DNA of 33,891 nt, taken from assembly GCA_017415005.1 (NCBI GenBank), contig JAFQJK010000001.1, positions 1 to 33,891 on the forward strand. Reading direction: 5' to 3'. The notes below the pieces were generated by a model. The model saw nothing but the letters and a program-made list of their open reading frames with translations. It ran no database searches and was not told the origin of the DNA. The position numbers and the translations under genes are program-made. Origin of the DNA: Rikenellaceae bacterium (lineage in GTDB: Bacteria > Bacteroidota > Bacteroidia > Bacteroidales > Rikenellaceae). Within the stretch, counting starts at the first letter, position 1; the number at the start of each line of letters is the position of its first letter. Below are positions 21,308-30,089 of this stretch, one piece after another.

Positions 21308-21339
21308 ATTGCAGATGCCCGGATTGTGCTATAACATTG
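21308..21339 (+). promoter_or_regulatory. Rightward late promoter candidate
   Basis: ATTG at 21308-21311, a 20-bp spacer and TAACATTG at 21332-21339 (one mismatch). It places transcription start near 21346, just before ATG 21357, which supports that start over upstream in-frame codons at 21297 and 21315. Confidence 0.4.
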
Positions 21340-21356
21340 TCGAAAAAACAGGCACA

Positions 21357-22394
21357 ATGCTACGGATTCAAGGCAACGAAATCTATTTATACGGGACCAT
21401 AGGCTGGGAATTAGAGGGCGTGGAAGTCGTTCGAGCCCTTGCCGACCTGTCCCAACGATATGCGGACATTATCCTGCGGTTGCACACGCTGGGCGGCCTG
21501 GTGGTCGACGGCAATCTGATCTATAATGCCATCGGGCAATGCCCTGCCCGTGTGACGATCCAGGTGGACGGGATCAGTGCATCGATGGGTAGCATCCTTA
21601 TGCTCGCCGCCTCGCGGCGTGTAGCCGCAGATAATGCCATGTTTATGATTCATGCGCCGAGCGGTTATGCCCAAGGTAATGCGGTCGATATGGAAATTGC
21701 AGCGCAACTGCTGCGCGGGTATGAATCTTCGTTCCGCACCGCACTGCTGCGCGTGACCAGCGCTGACGAGGCGACCGTCGACGGATGGCTCGACGGCACC
21801 GATCATTGGTTCACGGCAGCGCAGGCTCTCGAGCTACATCTGATCGACGAGATCCGCGAACCCGTAGCGCAGTTCACGGCTCAGGCCAAGCCTACCGACA
21901 ATGCCTCGAGCCGTACCCTGTTCGAACAATTCACCGCAGCGCTGGGAACACCCGCGCCACACAACCAATCAGACATAGTTATGAAAGATGTACTTTCCAC
22001 GCTCGGACTCCCCGAAGGAGCCTCCGAGGCCGAGGCCGTAGCGGCTATCGGAAAAATGCAGGCGGAGGTCGATGAGATTCGCACCTCGCAAATCACGGAT
22101 CTTGTAACGGCGGCCATCGACAGCAGGCTCATCGGAGAAGATCGTCGCGACCACTTTATCGCCCTGGGGAAGCAGGTGGGCCCTGTTAGCCTCAAGGCGA
22201 CATTCGATGCCATGCACCCGGCAGTCAAGCCTATCGATCTGGTCCGTACAGGTAAGCCCTCGGCGTCCGCCTCCGAGGCATCCCGCACCTGGGGGCAGTA
22301 TTCCGATGAGGAGCTGCTCGAGATGCGGACAAACGACCGCGAGCGCTACACGGCGCTCTATGAGGCAGAGTTCAAAATCAAACCCGTATTTTAA
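21357..22394 (+). CDS. ClpP-like head maturation protease with C-terminal scaffold (345 aa)
   Basis: Residues 1 to about 170 are a ClpP-type phage prohead protease: MLRIQGNEIYLYGTIG, nucleophile S76 in GISASMGSIL, H99 in FMIHAPSGY and D164 in LHLIDEI. The rest (about 200-345) is a helical scaffold-like domain (ASEAEAVAAIGKMQAEVDEI). In Mu, gene I (protease) contains the scaffold gene Z as an in-frame internal start. Here ATG 21981, after an A-rich stretch (AACCAATCAGACATAGTT), could start such a nested scaffold of 137 residues. The capsid gene follows 2 bp after the stop. Confidence 0.88.
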   Translation: MLRIQGNEIYLYGTIGWELEGVEVVRALADLSQRYADIILRLHTLGGLVVDGNLIYNAIGQCPARVTIQVDGISASMGSILMLAASRRVAADNAMFMIHAPSGYAQGNAVDMEIAAQLLRGYESSFRTALLRVTSADEATVDGWLDGTDHWFTAAQALELHLIDEIREPVAQFTAQAKPTDNASSRTLFEQFTAALGTPAPHNQSDIVMKDVLSTLGLPEGASEAEAVAAIGKMQAEVDEIRTSQITDLVTAAIDSRLIGEDRRDHFIALGKQVGPVSLKATFDAMHPAVKPIDLVRTGKPSASASEASRTWGQYSDEELLEMRTNDRERYTALYEAEFKIKPVF

Positions 22395-22396
22395 CC

Positions 22397-23422
22397 ATGA
22401 AAAGAAAATTTAGCTTATTCAGACTGACCCTGGCCTTCGCTGTCGGGTTCATGCTCTTCGGCGGCATCGGAGCTGTTGCCGCCTCGGCCCTGGCATTCAT
22501 TCCGCGCGGGGCGGCCGGTGTATTGTGTGCCGAAGTGATCCCCGAGGTGTGGACCGGTGAAATGGTGCGGCAGTTCCGTCACGATGAGACCGCCTCATTC
22601 CTGGAGGGTATCTCAGACTATTCGAGGTACGTACAGAACGGAAACACGATCCATTTGATCGACTTCGCCTGCGATCCGGAGGTGCTCATCAACAACACAT
22701 CCTATCCGATTGCGATCCAGGAGTTCAAGGACGGCGATATCGCCATCACCCTGGACAAGTATCAGACCAAGGCCACCAAAGTTACCGACGACGAACTGTA
22801 TAGCATGAAGGTCGATAAGTTGGCCCCTACCATCGAACAGCACAAGATCAGGATCAACGAAACCAAGTACGACAAAGCGATCCACTCGATCGCACCAGCA
22901 TCGCACACAGCCAAAACACCGGTGATCGAGACCACCGGTGCTGAAGTGGATGGCCGCAAGCAGATCACCCGCAAGGATATCATTGCCATGAAAAAGGCGT
23001 TCGACAAGATGAAGGTGCCCACAAAAGGGCGGCGCCTGGTGCTGTGCGCGGATCATGTCAGCGACCTGCTCGAGCTCGATCAGAAGTTCGCCGACCAGTA
23101 TCACAACTATACGACCGGTAAGATCTCCAATATGTACGGCTTCGAGGTTTTCGAGTATGTGAATATGCCCGTGTACAAGGCTGCGAAGACAAAGGTGGCC
23201 TTCGGCACGGCAGCCGGCGAAGGTGAGTTCCAGGCATCCGTCGCCTTCTACGTGGGAGGATGTGCCAAAGCACAGGGCGAGACGAAGTTCTACCACCAGG
23301 AAGCGCGGATATCGCCGACCACGCAGGAGAACCTGGTCAACTTCCGCCACTACTTCATGGTCATGCCCAAAAAGCAGTTGGCTATCGGAGCGATCATGTC
23401 GGCCAAAGCCACCCAGGGATAA
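22397..23422 (+). CDS. Major capsid protein (Mu gpT-like), with a signal-like N-terminus (341 aa)
   Basis: Position directly after the protease/scaffold gene, length and pattern fit a Mu-family major head subunit: VIPEVWTGEMVRQFRHDET, FLEGISDYSRYVQNGNTIHL, later FYVGGCAKAQGETKFYHQEA and a C-terminal QLAIGAIMSAKATQ. The first 36 residues are odd: a basic start (MKRKFSLFR), a hydrophobic stretch (LTLAFAVGFMLFGGIGAVA) and small residues (AASALA), the form of a signal peptide or membrane anchor. It may be a cleaved pro-segment. Confidence 0.8.
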   Translation: MKRKFSLFRLTLAFAVGFMLFGGIGAVAASALAFIPRGAAGVLCAEVIPEVWTGEMVRQFRHDETASFLEGISDYSRYVQNGNTIHLIDFACDPEVLINNTSYPIAIQEFKDGDIAITLDKYQTKATKVTDDELYSMKVDKLAPTIEQHKIRINETKYDKAIHSIAPASHTAKTPVIETTGAEVDGRKQITRKDIIAMKKAFDKMKVPTKGRRLVLCADHVSDLLELDQKFADQYHNYTTGKISNMYGFEVFEYVNMPVYKAAKTKVAFGTAAGEGEFQASVAFYVGGCAKAQGETKFYHQEARISPTTQENLVNFRHYFMVMPKKQLAIGAIMSAKATQG

Positions 23423-23434
23423 TGTTCTGACAGT

Positions 23435-23755
23435 ATGAAGGAAGTGCTTTTCACAGCCGTTGGAGCTTTCATGATGAAGCTCGTCGACTGGATCTTCTCC
23501 AGGCGTCGGCAGCGGGTCGACATCCAGACCACCGAGATCGAGAACCTACGTAAGATTGCCGCCGAATGGCGCCAGACAGCCAACGAGTGGAAAGACCTGG
23601 CCGATGAATACCAGGCTAAGCTGATCGGCACGCTCAAGGAAGTAGACCGCCTTCGGGTTGAAGTTGCCGAGCTTCGCAATGAGGTTTCAACGCTGCGGAA
23701 AGTGCTTCCTAATCCTGTCGATAAACCACAATCCAAGACCAAACAACACAAATAA
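23435..23755 (+). CDS. Membrane-associated coiled-coil phage protein (106 aa)
   Basis: Unrecognised family. The N-terminus is hydrophobic (VLFTAVGAFMMKLVDWIF), followed by RRRQR and a long coiled coil (about 35-92, with LKEVDRLRVEVAELRNEV). The tail is basic. It sits between capsid and sheath genes. A capsid-region or membrane role is possible; the anchor plus coiled coil also resembles an inner-membrane spanin, but lysis genes appear to lie near 32,300-33,400. Confidence 0.6.
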   Translation: MKEVLFTAVGAFMMKLVDWIFSRRRQRVDIQTTEIENLRKIAAEWRQTANEWKDLADEYQAKLIGTLKEVDRLRVEVAELRNEVSTLRKVLPNPVDKPQSKTKQHK

Positions 23756-24945
23756 TGGGATTACCTGACGTCAATATCAACGTGGTGAATGGCCTCGAAA
23801 AAACTGCCGAGGTCGACACCAGTGTCTCCGGCCTGATCGCCCACGCCACGGAGATCGCAGAAAAAATGCCGCTGGGGGTACCCTTTGCGATCACCTCGCT
23901 CGACGAGCTCGAAGCAAAAGGTGTCAACGAGGCATACGACATCACGGGCAAAGTGCTCCTGTGGCACCACGTTCGCGATTTCTATACGACTGCCGCCAAA
24001 GGGACCATGCTCTACATCCTGCCGCTGGCCTCCAGCGTCAAGATGGCCGACATGGTGGATCCGGCTGGTAGCAATATCTCCAAGCTGCTCACTTATGCAA
24101 AGGGCACCATCACCCTGCTTGCTGTCACGGCGATGGCCGAAAAAGCCTCTACAATCGTAACGAACGTGGGGAAAGCGCAGCAGCTATATGCCTGGGCCCT
24201 GGCCCGCCACATGCCGCTGAACATCATCCTTGAAGGCGCCTCCTTCCCTGCAACGTACACCGAGGCACCGAATATCCGTCAGGATGGTATTGCCAACCGG
24301 GTGACTGTGGTGATCTCGCAGGATCCTGATGTAGCGGCGAAAGATGCCGCCTTTGCAGGTTACGCCCAGCCGGCACTGTACATGGGGACACTCGCAGCCA
24401 ATACGGTCAATCGTAGTCCTGCACGGGTGCGCTCGGGTGCGCTTCCGGTGATCAAGACCGCAATCAGTAACGGGAAGCAGGAGGGCACGGCAGGCTATTA
24501 CGACGACGACCAGCTCGGGGCCATTCACGACATGGGCTATGTATTCATGCGCACGTTCATCGGCAAAGCCGGCTACTATTGGTCGGGGGACTATACTGCC
24601 GTAGCTGCTACCGACGATTGCGACAAAGTGCAGAAAGGACGAACGCTCGACAAGGCGATCCGGATCATGTATTCGGTGAATGTCGACGAGCTCAACGACG
24701 ACGTTGAGATCGACACCTCTACCGGGCGAATGATGCCCGAAGTGATCAAGGCGTACCAGAAGCGCTGCGAGGATGCCATACTCGAGCAAATGGACGATGA
24801 GATCAGTGGCGTGGCCGTCTATGTCGACGAAACCCAGGACGTGCTGGCAACCGATAAGCTTAAAGCACAATTGGCTATTGTCGGACATGGGTACACGGCC
24901 AACATCGATCTTGAAATCGGATTCACCAAAACACTCAAATCATGA
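23755..24945 (+). CDS. Contractile tail sheath protein (DUF2586-like), 396 aa
   Basis: The N-terminus MGLPDVNINVVNGLEKTAEV and the region SVSGLIAHATEIAEKMPLGV match DUF2586 sheath proteins. Typical sheath-like parts follow: YILPLASSVKMADMVDPAGS, AVTAMAEKASTIV, and a C-terminal alpha/beta domain with ADLEIGF-like ending (ANIDLEIGFTKTLKS). It marks the phage as a myovirus like Mu. Its ATG overlaps the preceding stop, and its stop overlaps the tube gene. Confidence 0.87.
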   Translation: MGLPDVNINVVNGLEKTAEVDTSVSGLIAHATEIAEKMPLGVPFAITSLDELEAKGVNEAYDITGKVLLWHHVRDFYTTAAKGTMLYILPLASSVKMADMVDPAGSNISKLLTYAKGTITLLAVTAMAEKASTIVTNVGKAQQLYAWALARHMPLNIILEGASFPATYTEAPNIRQDGIANRVTVVISQDPDVAAKDAAFAGYAQPALYMGTLAANTVNRSPARVRSGALPVIKTAISNGKQEGTAGYYDDDQLGAIHDMGYVFMRTFIGKAGYYWSGDYTAVAATDDCDKVQKGRTLDKAIRIMYSVNVDELNDDVEIDTSTGRMMPEVIKAYQKRCEDAILEQMDDEISGVAVYVDETQDVLATDKLKAQLAIVGHGYTANIDLEIGFTKTLKS

Positions 24946-25358
24946 TCAACGGAAGTGAATACGCGTTCGAGGACATCCGGATATCGGCGCTCGGACGTAG
25001 CCTTATAGGCTTCATTGATGTTCGCTATGGCGCGACCAAAGCCTACACGAACATACACGCACGGGGTAACAGGCCCGTCAAGCGGGCCCGGGGAAAAAAG
25101 GATGCCAAGCCGGCCCAGATCACCGTGCTTCAGTCCGAGTTCGAGGCAATGGTCAGGGCATCCCCGCCGGGTACCGATCCCACGGACTGGGCCCCGTTCA
25201 ACATCACGGTATGTTACGCCCCCATTGGCGGCCAGACAACAACCGATATCATTCCCTACTGCCAGGTCACCGATTGGGAGAAAGGAATGACAACCGAGGA
25301 CGGCAATATGACCATCGTGTTGAACCTAATGACCGATATCCCTCTGCTGAACCAGTAA
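24942..25358 (+). CDS. Tail tube protein (138 aa)
   Basis: The gene directly follows the sheath, overlapping by 4 nt. The product begins MINGSEYAFEDIRISALGRS and alternates strands (LIGFIDVRYGATKAYTNIHA, FNITVCYAP), ending with MTIVLNLMTDIPLL. Position, size and beta-rich content fit the tube subunit (DUF2597-like) of Mu-type tails in Bacteroidales phages. Confidence 0.8.
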   Translation: MINGSEYAFEDIRISALGRSLIGFIDVRYGATKAYTNIHARGNRPVKRARGKKDAKPAQITVLQSEFEAMVRASPPGTDPTDWAPFNITVCYAPIGGQTTTDIIPYCQVTDWEKGMTTEDGNMTIVLNLMTDIPLLNQ

Positions 25359-25386
25359 TTAATCACGCTTTCAACAACATTTTACG

Positions 25387-25719
25387 ATGGATAAATTTAA
25401 GAAGATCCCCTTTGATCAGAACACCCTTACCGAGCTTACGCCCGAGCAGATCGAGGCGGCAAAAAGAGAGTATAAAGGCGTCTATCTGATCACGGCTGGC
25501 GACAAAAAGATCTACCTGCATAAGCCCGATCGCCAGACGATCGACCTGGCAACCATCTCCGGACGGCAAAAACCGTCGCTGTTCGAGGAGACGATCCTGC
25601 GGAATTGCTGGCTGGCCGGTAACAAAGAAGTCTTCGACGACGTGGATCTGTTCTACTCGGTCAAAGAAAATATCGGAGACATTGTAGAGATCAAAAGCGC
25701 TGAGTTGACAAAACTTTAG
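25387..25719 (+). CDS. Tail assembly chaperone, short form (110 aa)
   Basis: Between tube and tape measure, where contractile and siphophage tails encode the assembly chaperone. The product begins MDKFKKIPFDQNTLTELTPE, with ISGRQKPSLFEETILRNCWL and SVKENIGDIVEIKSAELTKL at the end. It stops at TAG 25717. The -1 frame takes over at A AAA C (25710-25714), giving the long form listed separately. Confidence 0.8.
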   Translation: MDKFKKIPFDQNTLTELTPEQIEAAKREYKGVYLITAGDKKIYLHKPDRQTIDLATISGRQKPSLFEETILRNCWLAGNKEVFDDVDLFYSVKENIGDIVEIKSAELTKL

Positions 25720-25877
25720 CCGAAGCAGGGAAAGGTCTGGATCGCGACCTGTTTCGGCAGATCAGCGCGCAATTGCGCTATTACTTCCATGTCGATCCCG
25801 ATACGCTCTCCGATGAAAAGTGGGCCGCCATGTGGCACGACCTGCAATGGATCCGTAAACAAGAAGCCAAACGATGA
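25704..25877 (+). CDS. Frameshift extension of the tail assembly chaperone
   Basis: The -1 frame is open from 25704 (preceded by an in-frame TGA at 25701) to the TGA at 25875-25877 and has no ATG at its beginning. It encodes about 54 residues beyond the shift: TLAEAGKGLDRDLFRQISAQ, then TLSDEKWAAMWHDLQWIRKQ. Zero-frame ACA AAA CTT can re-pair after a -1 slip as AAA ACT TTA. The expected fusion is about 163 residues, like the G/GT proteins of lambda and equivalents in Mu. The tape-measure ATG overlaps its stop as ATGA. Confidence 0.75.
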   Translation, partial: VDKTLAEAGKGLDRDLFRQISAQLRYYFHVDPDTLSDEKWAAMWHDLQWIRKQEAKR

Positions 25878-27646
25878 ATCTCCGCGAGCTTAAATATGTG
25901 CTACTTGGCGAGGACCGCCTGAGCCCGGCTCTGGACCGCGTAACGCGGTCCGGGACCGAGGCTTCGCGGCGTTTACAGGAGCACAGCTCGAAATTAGCCC
26001 GTTGGCGGCAGGATATGGCCGGGGTAGCCTCAGAGATCCCCGGCCTGGGCGCCGGATTGCGCCTCCTTTCGAACCCCCTGACATTGATCGCGGCAGGAGG
26101 CGTGGCGGCAAGTGCCGGTATCCGAAAGGCCACCGATGCGGCCCGGCAATTTAATCATGAGTTCCGCGACCTGGCGAACCTGAATCTGGGCAAAAGTAAA
26201 CGTGAACTCTCCGAGCTCAAACAGTTGGTCCTCGACACCTCGTTTGCCAACGGATTCGACCAGAGCAAGACCAATACCGGTATTTACGACATCCAGTCCG
26301 TCACGGGACTATACGGAGCCGAGGCGGCCAGGATTGTAAGCAAGCAGGGTCTGTTCGCCAACCTGATGAAAGCCGACTTCAACGAGTGGATCGCAGGTAC
26401 AGGCAAGGCGATGGCGAACTACGGTTTCGGCGCCGAAGACCTGGATCGCTACAATGCCTCGGCCTATGCCACAATGAAAGCCGGCTACATCACCTTCGAT
26501 AAACTGGCCCAGGTGTCGGCCGTGTATGCCGGCGCGGCGGCATCCGCCAAGCAGGACTTCAACACGGCCAACAAGATGCTTACCCTATTTACGCTCCGTA
26601 CCAAGAGCGCGGACGAAGCATCGACCCTGACAAAAAGCCTGTTCAACGACCTGACGAAGGCGCCCACGATCGAAGCTTTCCGTAAGGCCGGGATCGACGT
26701 ATTTGATGCAAACGGCAAGTTTAAGCAAGCCGACGTACTGCTGCTCGAGCTAAACAAACGCTTTCGCGAGCTGGGCGACGAGAAGTCGATGATCAAGCTC
26801 AAAAACCAGTTCACCGGATCCGAGGGCCTTATCGCTCTGATCCAGGCCGCAACTGACAAGACCGGTGCTTTGCAGAACACTTTGATCGGTTTCGAAAATT
26901 CAAAGCTCGGGATCAATGAGGCACTCCAACAAGCCCGCGAAGATACTGACTACATCAACGAGCAGCTCCAGGCCCGGACTAAAGTGTTATTGACCGAGAT
27001 CGGACAAAACTGGCTTCCGATCAAAAACAAACTACTCGAAGCGGTCAATTATGGTCTCGAGGGGGTGCGCTGGATGTTTACCGGCAAAGAGGGTTTCGAA
27101 CAACAGGGGCGCAGCTATATTGCAGACCAATATCTGGGCATCGAACAAAAAGTAGCGACCATGAACGATACGCAATATGCGGAGCTCATGGGGAAGATAG
27201 CGGCCACGCTACTTATGCACCAACAGAAAAGCCAGGATTTGGCCTGGTCTGAGAGCTTGGCACCTCACACCAAGCTGGGGGCTGCGCTGAATGTCAATAG
27301 CGCATGGAGAGATTTCTACTACCACAAAGGTGCTGCTGCGCATTTAAGGGAAATCATGACGAATGTACCTCAGTGGCGCAGTCCTCAAGCTGCGGGTGCT
27401 CCCGAACCTGATGGCACAAGCGGGACGACTCCCTCTGATACTTCCAGGATCACCGCCGGGATTGGTGATATAAGTGGCGGCGGTCCTCAAGTACGCCAGG
27501 TAAACGTCACGATCGGCAAGCTGATCGAATCTTTTACTGTCTCCTCCGCTACGGTCCGCGAAGCCATGCCGGATCTCGGCCGGATGGTCGAGGAAGAACT
27601 GGTGCGCGCCATCGGTGGCGCAGAACAAACCTTAGCCATTGGATAA
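25874..27646 (+). CDS. Tail tape measure protein (590 aa)
   Basis: The protein sets tail length and is the largest of the tail cluster. It is mostly helical with a hydrophobic stretch (NPLTLIAAGGVAASAGI, about 72-88) and segments typical of TMPs (AKQDFNTANKMLTLFTLRTK, LLLELNKRFRELGDEKSMIK, FTGSEGLIALIQAATDKTG). A Gly/Ser/Thr-rich linker (about 500-540) precedes a short C-terminal domain (VNVTIGKLIESFTV). Its position after the chaperone is diagnostic. Confidence 0.88.
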   Translation: MNLRELKYVLLGEDRLSPALDRVTRSGTEASRRLQEHSSKLARWRQDMAGVASEIPGLGAGLRLLSNPLTLIAAGGVAASAGIRKATDAARQFNHEFRDLANLNLGKSKRELSELKQLVLDTSFANGFDQSKTNTGIYDIQSVTGLYGAEAARIVSKQGLFANLMKADFNEWIAGTGKAMANYGFGAEDLDRYNASAYATMKAGYITFDKLAQVSAVYAGAAASAKQDFNTANKMLTLFTLRTKSADEASTLTKSLFNDLTKAPTIEAFRKAGIDVFDANGKFKQADVLLLELNKRFRELGDEKSMIKLKNQFTGSEGLIALIQAATDKTGALQNTLIGFENSKLGINEALQQAREDTDYINEQLQARTKVLLTEIGQNWLPIKNKLLEAVNYGLEGVRWMFTGKEGFEQQGRSYIADQYLGIEQKVATMNDTQYAELMGKIAATLLMHQQKSQDLAWSESLAPHTKLGAALNVNSAWRDFYYHKGAAAHLREIMTNVPQWRSPQAAGAPEPDGTSGTTPSDTSRITAGIGDISGGGPQVRQVNVTIGKLIESFTVSSATVREAMPDLGRMVEEELVRAIGGAEQTLAIG

Positions 27647-27647
27647 T

Positions 27648-28256
27648 ATGAGCTTCAATTCTTTTGACATATTAACCTTGTACCGGCGTCTGGCGGGCCA
27701 TGTCGTCGATGCCACTCCGCTGGGCTACCATCGCCCCATAGACACGGAGCAGCGCGTCGAGGTCGACACGCTATCCGAACCGATCGCTGTATGGGACGAC
27801 CGTCAGATAGAAGGGGAAGGGCTCAGACGATCATCGCTCACCGGATCGACCTTTATGATGCCGTTACGCATCGGTGATTACCTGTTTGCCACCGACCCGC
27901 TGATATCCGTACGGGAAAGTAAAGAGATCGTTAAAACGGTTATGCCGGGACTCGACGGCACGGTCAAAGAGATCATTGCCAACGGCGACGACCTGATTAC
28001 AATACGGGGGATATTGATCAATGAAGACAATGACGACTATCCATATGAACAGGTTGCCGAGCTGCGCGCCCTCAAAGAGCGCAACGAGAGTCTGAAGGTT
28101 GAAAACAAGCTGCTCAATCTGTGTTTCGGCATCGACCGGCTGGTCATTCAGACCCTTGACATCGAAGGCGTGGAAGGTATGCAGAGCATGCAAACCTTCG
28201 TCATAACGGCCGAGAGTGACCAGGATGTCGAATTGGTAATAACGGAGGGCTGGTGA
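27648..28256 (+). CDS. DUF6046-like tail/baseplate protein (202 aa)
   Basis: The sequence matches my recollection of DUF6046 proteins of Bacteroidota phages: DDRQIEGEGLRRSSLTGSTF, PLRIGDYLFATDPLISVRES, GTVKEIIANGDDLITIRGIL and a late LVIQTLDIEGVEGMQSMQTF. It follows the tape measure and precedes the hub, the place of the Mu gp43 (DNA circularisation N) type protein or a LysM-like adaptor. ATG 27648 overlaps nothing and is one base after the tape-measure stop. Confidence 0.75.
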   Translation: MSFNSFDILTLYRRLAGHVVDATPLGYHRPIDTEQRVEVDTLSEPIAVWDDRQIEGEGLRRSSLTGSTFMMPLRIGDYLFATDPLISVRESKEIVKTVMPGLDGTVKEIIANGDDLITIRGILINEDNDDYPYEQVAELRALKERNESLKVENKLLNLCFGIDRLVIQTLDIEGVEGMQSMQTFVITAESDQDVELVITEGW

Positions 28257-28257
28257 C

Positions 28258-29217
28258 ATGAGCTTTACACTGAGTTGCCGGATCATTATCGGGCAGTACG
28301 AATTTCGCTACGTGGCCGAAACGGTGATCGAACAGTCGCGCAAGCAAATGGGCGACCGTGCGACCATCGTATTGCCGAGCCGGTACAAAAGTCAGTTCCT
28401 GTGCAACCTCGTCAAAGGCGGCGATCCGGTCATTATCGGCTTGGGGTACGACGGCCGGATAGAAAAGGAGTTCGAGGGCTATGTGTCCGATGTCTCTTAT
28501 CGCCAGCCGGTACAGATACAATGCGAGGACGGCATGTATATCTTCAAGCGGCGCACACCGAAGGCACGGTCGTGGTCTTCGGTCAAGCTCGCCGAGGTGC
28601 TGCGTTATCTGGTCGGCGAGGTCGAGCTATTCGAAGTTCCCGACATCACACTCTCGCCCTTCGCCATCAAGCCGGGCGGCAGCGTCTATGCCGTATTGCA
28701 GCAGATACGCGACAAATACGGACTGGAGATCTTCTTTCGCGATGGCAAGCTCGTGGTTACGGTGCCGACGTATGCCGATAGCAGGGAGCGCGTGCGCTAC
28801 GATCTCGAGCGCAATGTGATCGACCCGAGCCTCACGTTTCGACGCGTGGACGACGTGCGTATCCGGGTGAAGGCTGTATCCATCCTGCCAGGCAATAAGC
28901 GCCTGACGGTCGACGTGGGCGACATGGATGCGGCGAGCACCACGACCCTGCATTTTTACAACGTGACGGTCGAGGCCGAGCTACGACGCCTGGCTTCCGA
29001 TAAGCTCCGTAATCTCAAATATGACGGGTTCAGTGGCACGCTCACCACCTTCGGACTCCCCCGAGCACGCAAAGGGATGATCGCAGAGATCCGTGACGCC
29101 CGTTTCGACGGGAGCCGTAGCGGAGCCTATCAGATAGATGCAGTAAAACAGACTTTCGGCCGGGGTGGATACCGTCGCGAAGTCTCTTTAGGGAGGAGGG
29201 TAGATAGTAATGGGTGA
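28258..29217 (+). CDS. Baseplate hub protein, gp44/gpD-like (319 aa)
   Basis: Beta-rich protein between the DUF6046-like gene and the spike gene. Features fitting gp44/late control D hub proteins are GYDGRIEKEFEGYVSDVSYR, a middle KLAEVLRYLVGEVELFEVPD and AVLQQIRDKYGLEIFFRDGK. A C-terminal ELRRLASDKLRNLKYDGFSG domain precedes a beta end. The hub forms the ring that carries the spike. Its 3' end overlaps the next ATG by 8 nt. Confidence 0.8.
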   Translation: MSFTLSCRIIIGQYEFRYVAETVIEQSRKQMGDRATIVLPSRYKSQFLCNLVKGGDPVIIGLGYDGRIEKEFEGYVSDVSYRQPVQIQCEDGMYIFKRRTPKARSWSSVKLAEVLRYLVGEVELFEVPDITLSPFAIKPGGSVYAVLQQIRDKYGLEIFFRDGKLVVTVPTYADSRERVRYDLERNVIDPSLTFRRVDDVRIRVKAVSILPGNKRLTVDVGDMDAASTTTLHFYNVTVEAELRRLASDKLRNLKYDGFSGTLTTFGLPRARKGMIAEIRDARFDGSRSGAYQIDAVKQTFGRGGYRREVSLGRRVDSNG

Positions 29218-29764
29218 CACCGTTCGTCAACTATTGAAACAGATGATCCTGGAGCAGATCCCCGTGCAGACAATGCTCGGAACCGTCGTCGGCATCGACG
29301 AGCAACATCGGGTGTGCGACGTGGAGATCGACGAGGGATACGTCTTGTATGGCGTGCGCCTGACGCCCGTCGACTCATCGCCTTGTTATATGGTGCCCAC
29401 TAAAGGCAGTTGGGTCGTGGTAGCCAGTATTGAAAACAGTGAAAGCCTCTATGTCGTGGTAATGACCAGTCGAATCGACACGCTGGTGGCCGATATCGGA
29501 GGAGCTACGCTTGAAATCCGCGAAGGCAAGGCAACGATCCGGGGCGGCGAGTATGGAGGAATCGTGAAAGTGGGCGAACTCGTCGGCCGGCTCAACACCC
29601 TCGAGCAAGCCCTAAACGACCTCAAGCAGATCCTTACGTCCTGGACGCCCGCAACCGGGGACGGAGGCGCGGCCCTAAAGACGGCTGTGACAGACTGGGC
29701 GGCCGCCAGACTGACGGAAACAAAACGTGAAAATATCGAAAACGAGAATATCACTCATGGCTAA
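29210..29764 (+). CDS. Baseplate spike protein, gp45/gpV-like (184 aa)
   Basis: An OB-fold-like segment (VQTMLGTVVGIDEQHRVCDV, VPTKGSWVVVASIENSES) precedes a short repetitive beta stretch (IGGATLEIREGKATIRGGEY) of the kind that forms spike beta-helices. A C-terminal helical part follows (VGRLNTLEQALNDLKQIL). This order is typical of Mu gp45/P2 gpV puncturing proteins. The gene overlaps the hub gene and the following gp46-like gene. Confidence 0.8.
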   Translation: MGDTVRQLLKQMILEQIPVQTMLGTVVGIDEQHRVCDVEIDEGYVLYGVRLTPVDSSPCYMVPTKGSWVVVASIENSESLYVVVMTSRIDTLVADIGGATLEIREGKATIRGGEYGGIVKVGELVGRLNTLEQALNDLKQILTSWTPATGDGGAALKTAVTDWAAARLTETKRENIENENITHG

Positions 29765-30089
29765 GGATTACGCAATATTGATGGATGACGACCTGGTGAT
29801 CGAACCCGTACGTGATGCCTCGGGGCTGATCCTCTCGGGGCTCGTCATTGGGAATACCTCGGTGCAAAACCAACAAGCTCTGCTTATCTCATCGCGTGGC
29901 GATATCAAAAGCGATTTGTTGACCGGTGTCGGGGCCGCGGGCTATCTGAACGGAGACGATGCCGACAGTCTGACGGCCGCGATATGTTCGCAGTTCAAAG
30001 CCGATGGCATGACCGTCACCGCCGTGCAGGTAAACGACAGTACGATCAAAATAAAAGCGCGATATGGCAACATGGACAGTATCCGATAG
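29757..30089 (+). CDS. Baseplate wedge protein, gp46/gp25-like (110 aa)
   Basis: Start ATG 29757 overlaps the spike gene. The protein begins MAKDYAILMDDDLVIEPVRD and contains NQQALLISSRGDIKSDLLTG, reminiscent of gp25/gpW-like baseplate proteins whose conserved arginine/glycine segment follows a QQ turn. The C-terminal half is alpha/beta (TVTAVQVNDSTIKIKARYG). Size and position between spike and gp47-like gene fit Mu gp46. Confidence 0.7.
   Translation: MAKDYAILMDDDLVIEPVRDASGLILSGLVIGNTSVQNQQALLISSRGDIKSDLLTGVGAAGYLNGDDADSLTAAICSQFKADGMTVTAVQVNDSTIKIKARYGNMDSIR

Noticed and set aside
22613-23350. Minus-strand frame opposite the capsid gene
   Set aside because: Antisense shadow; the plus-strand capsid is supported by context and length.
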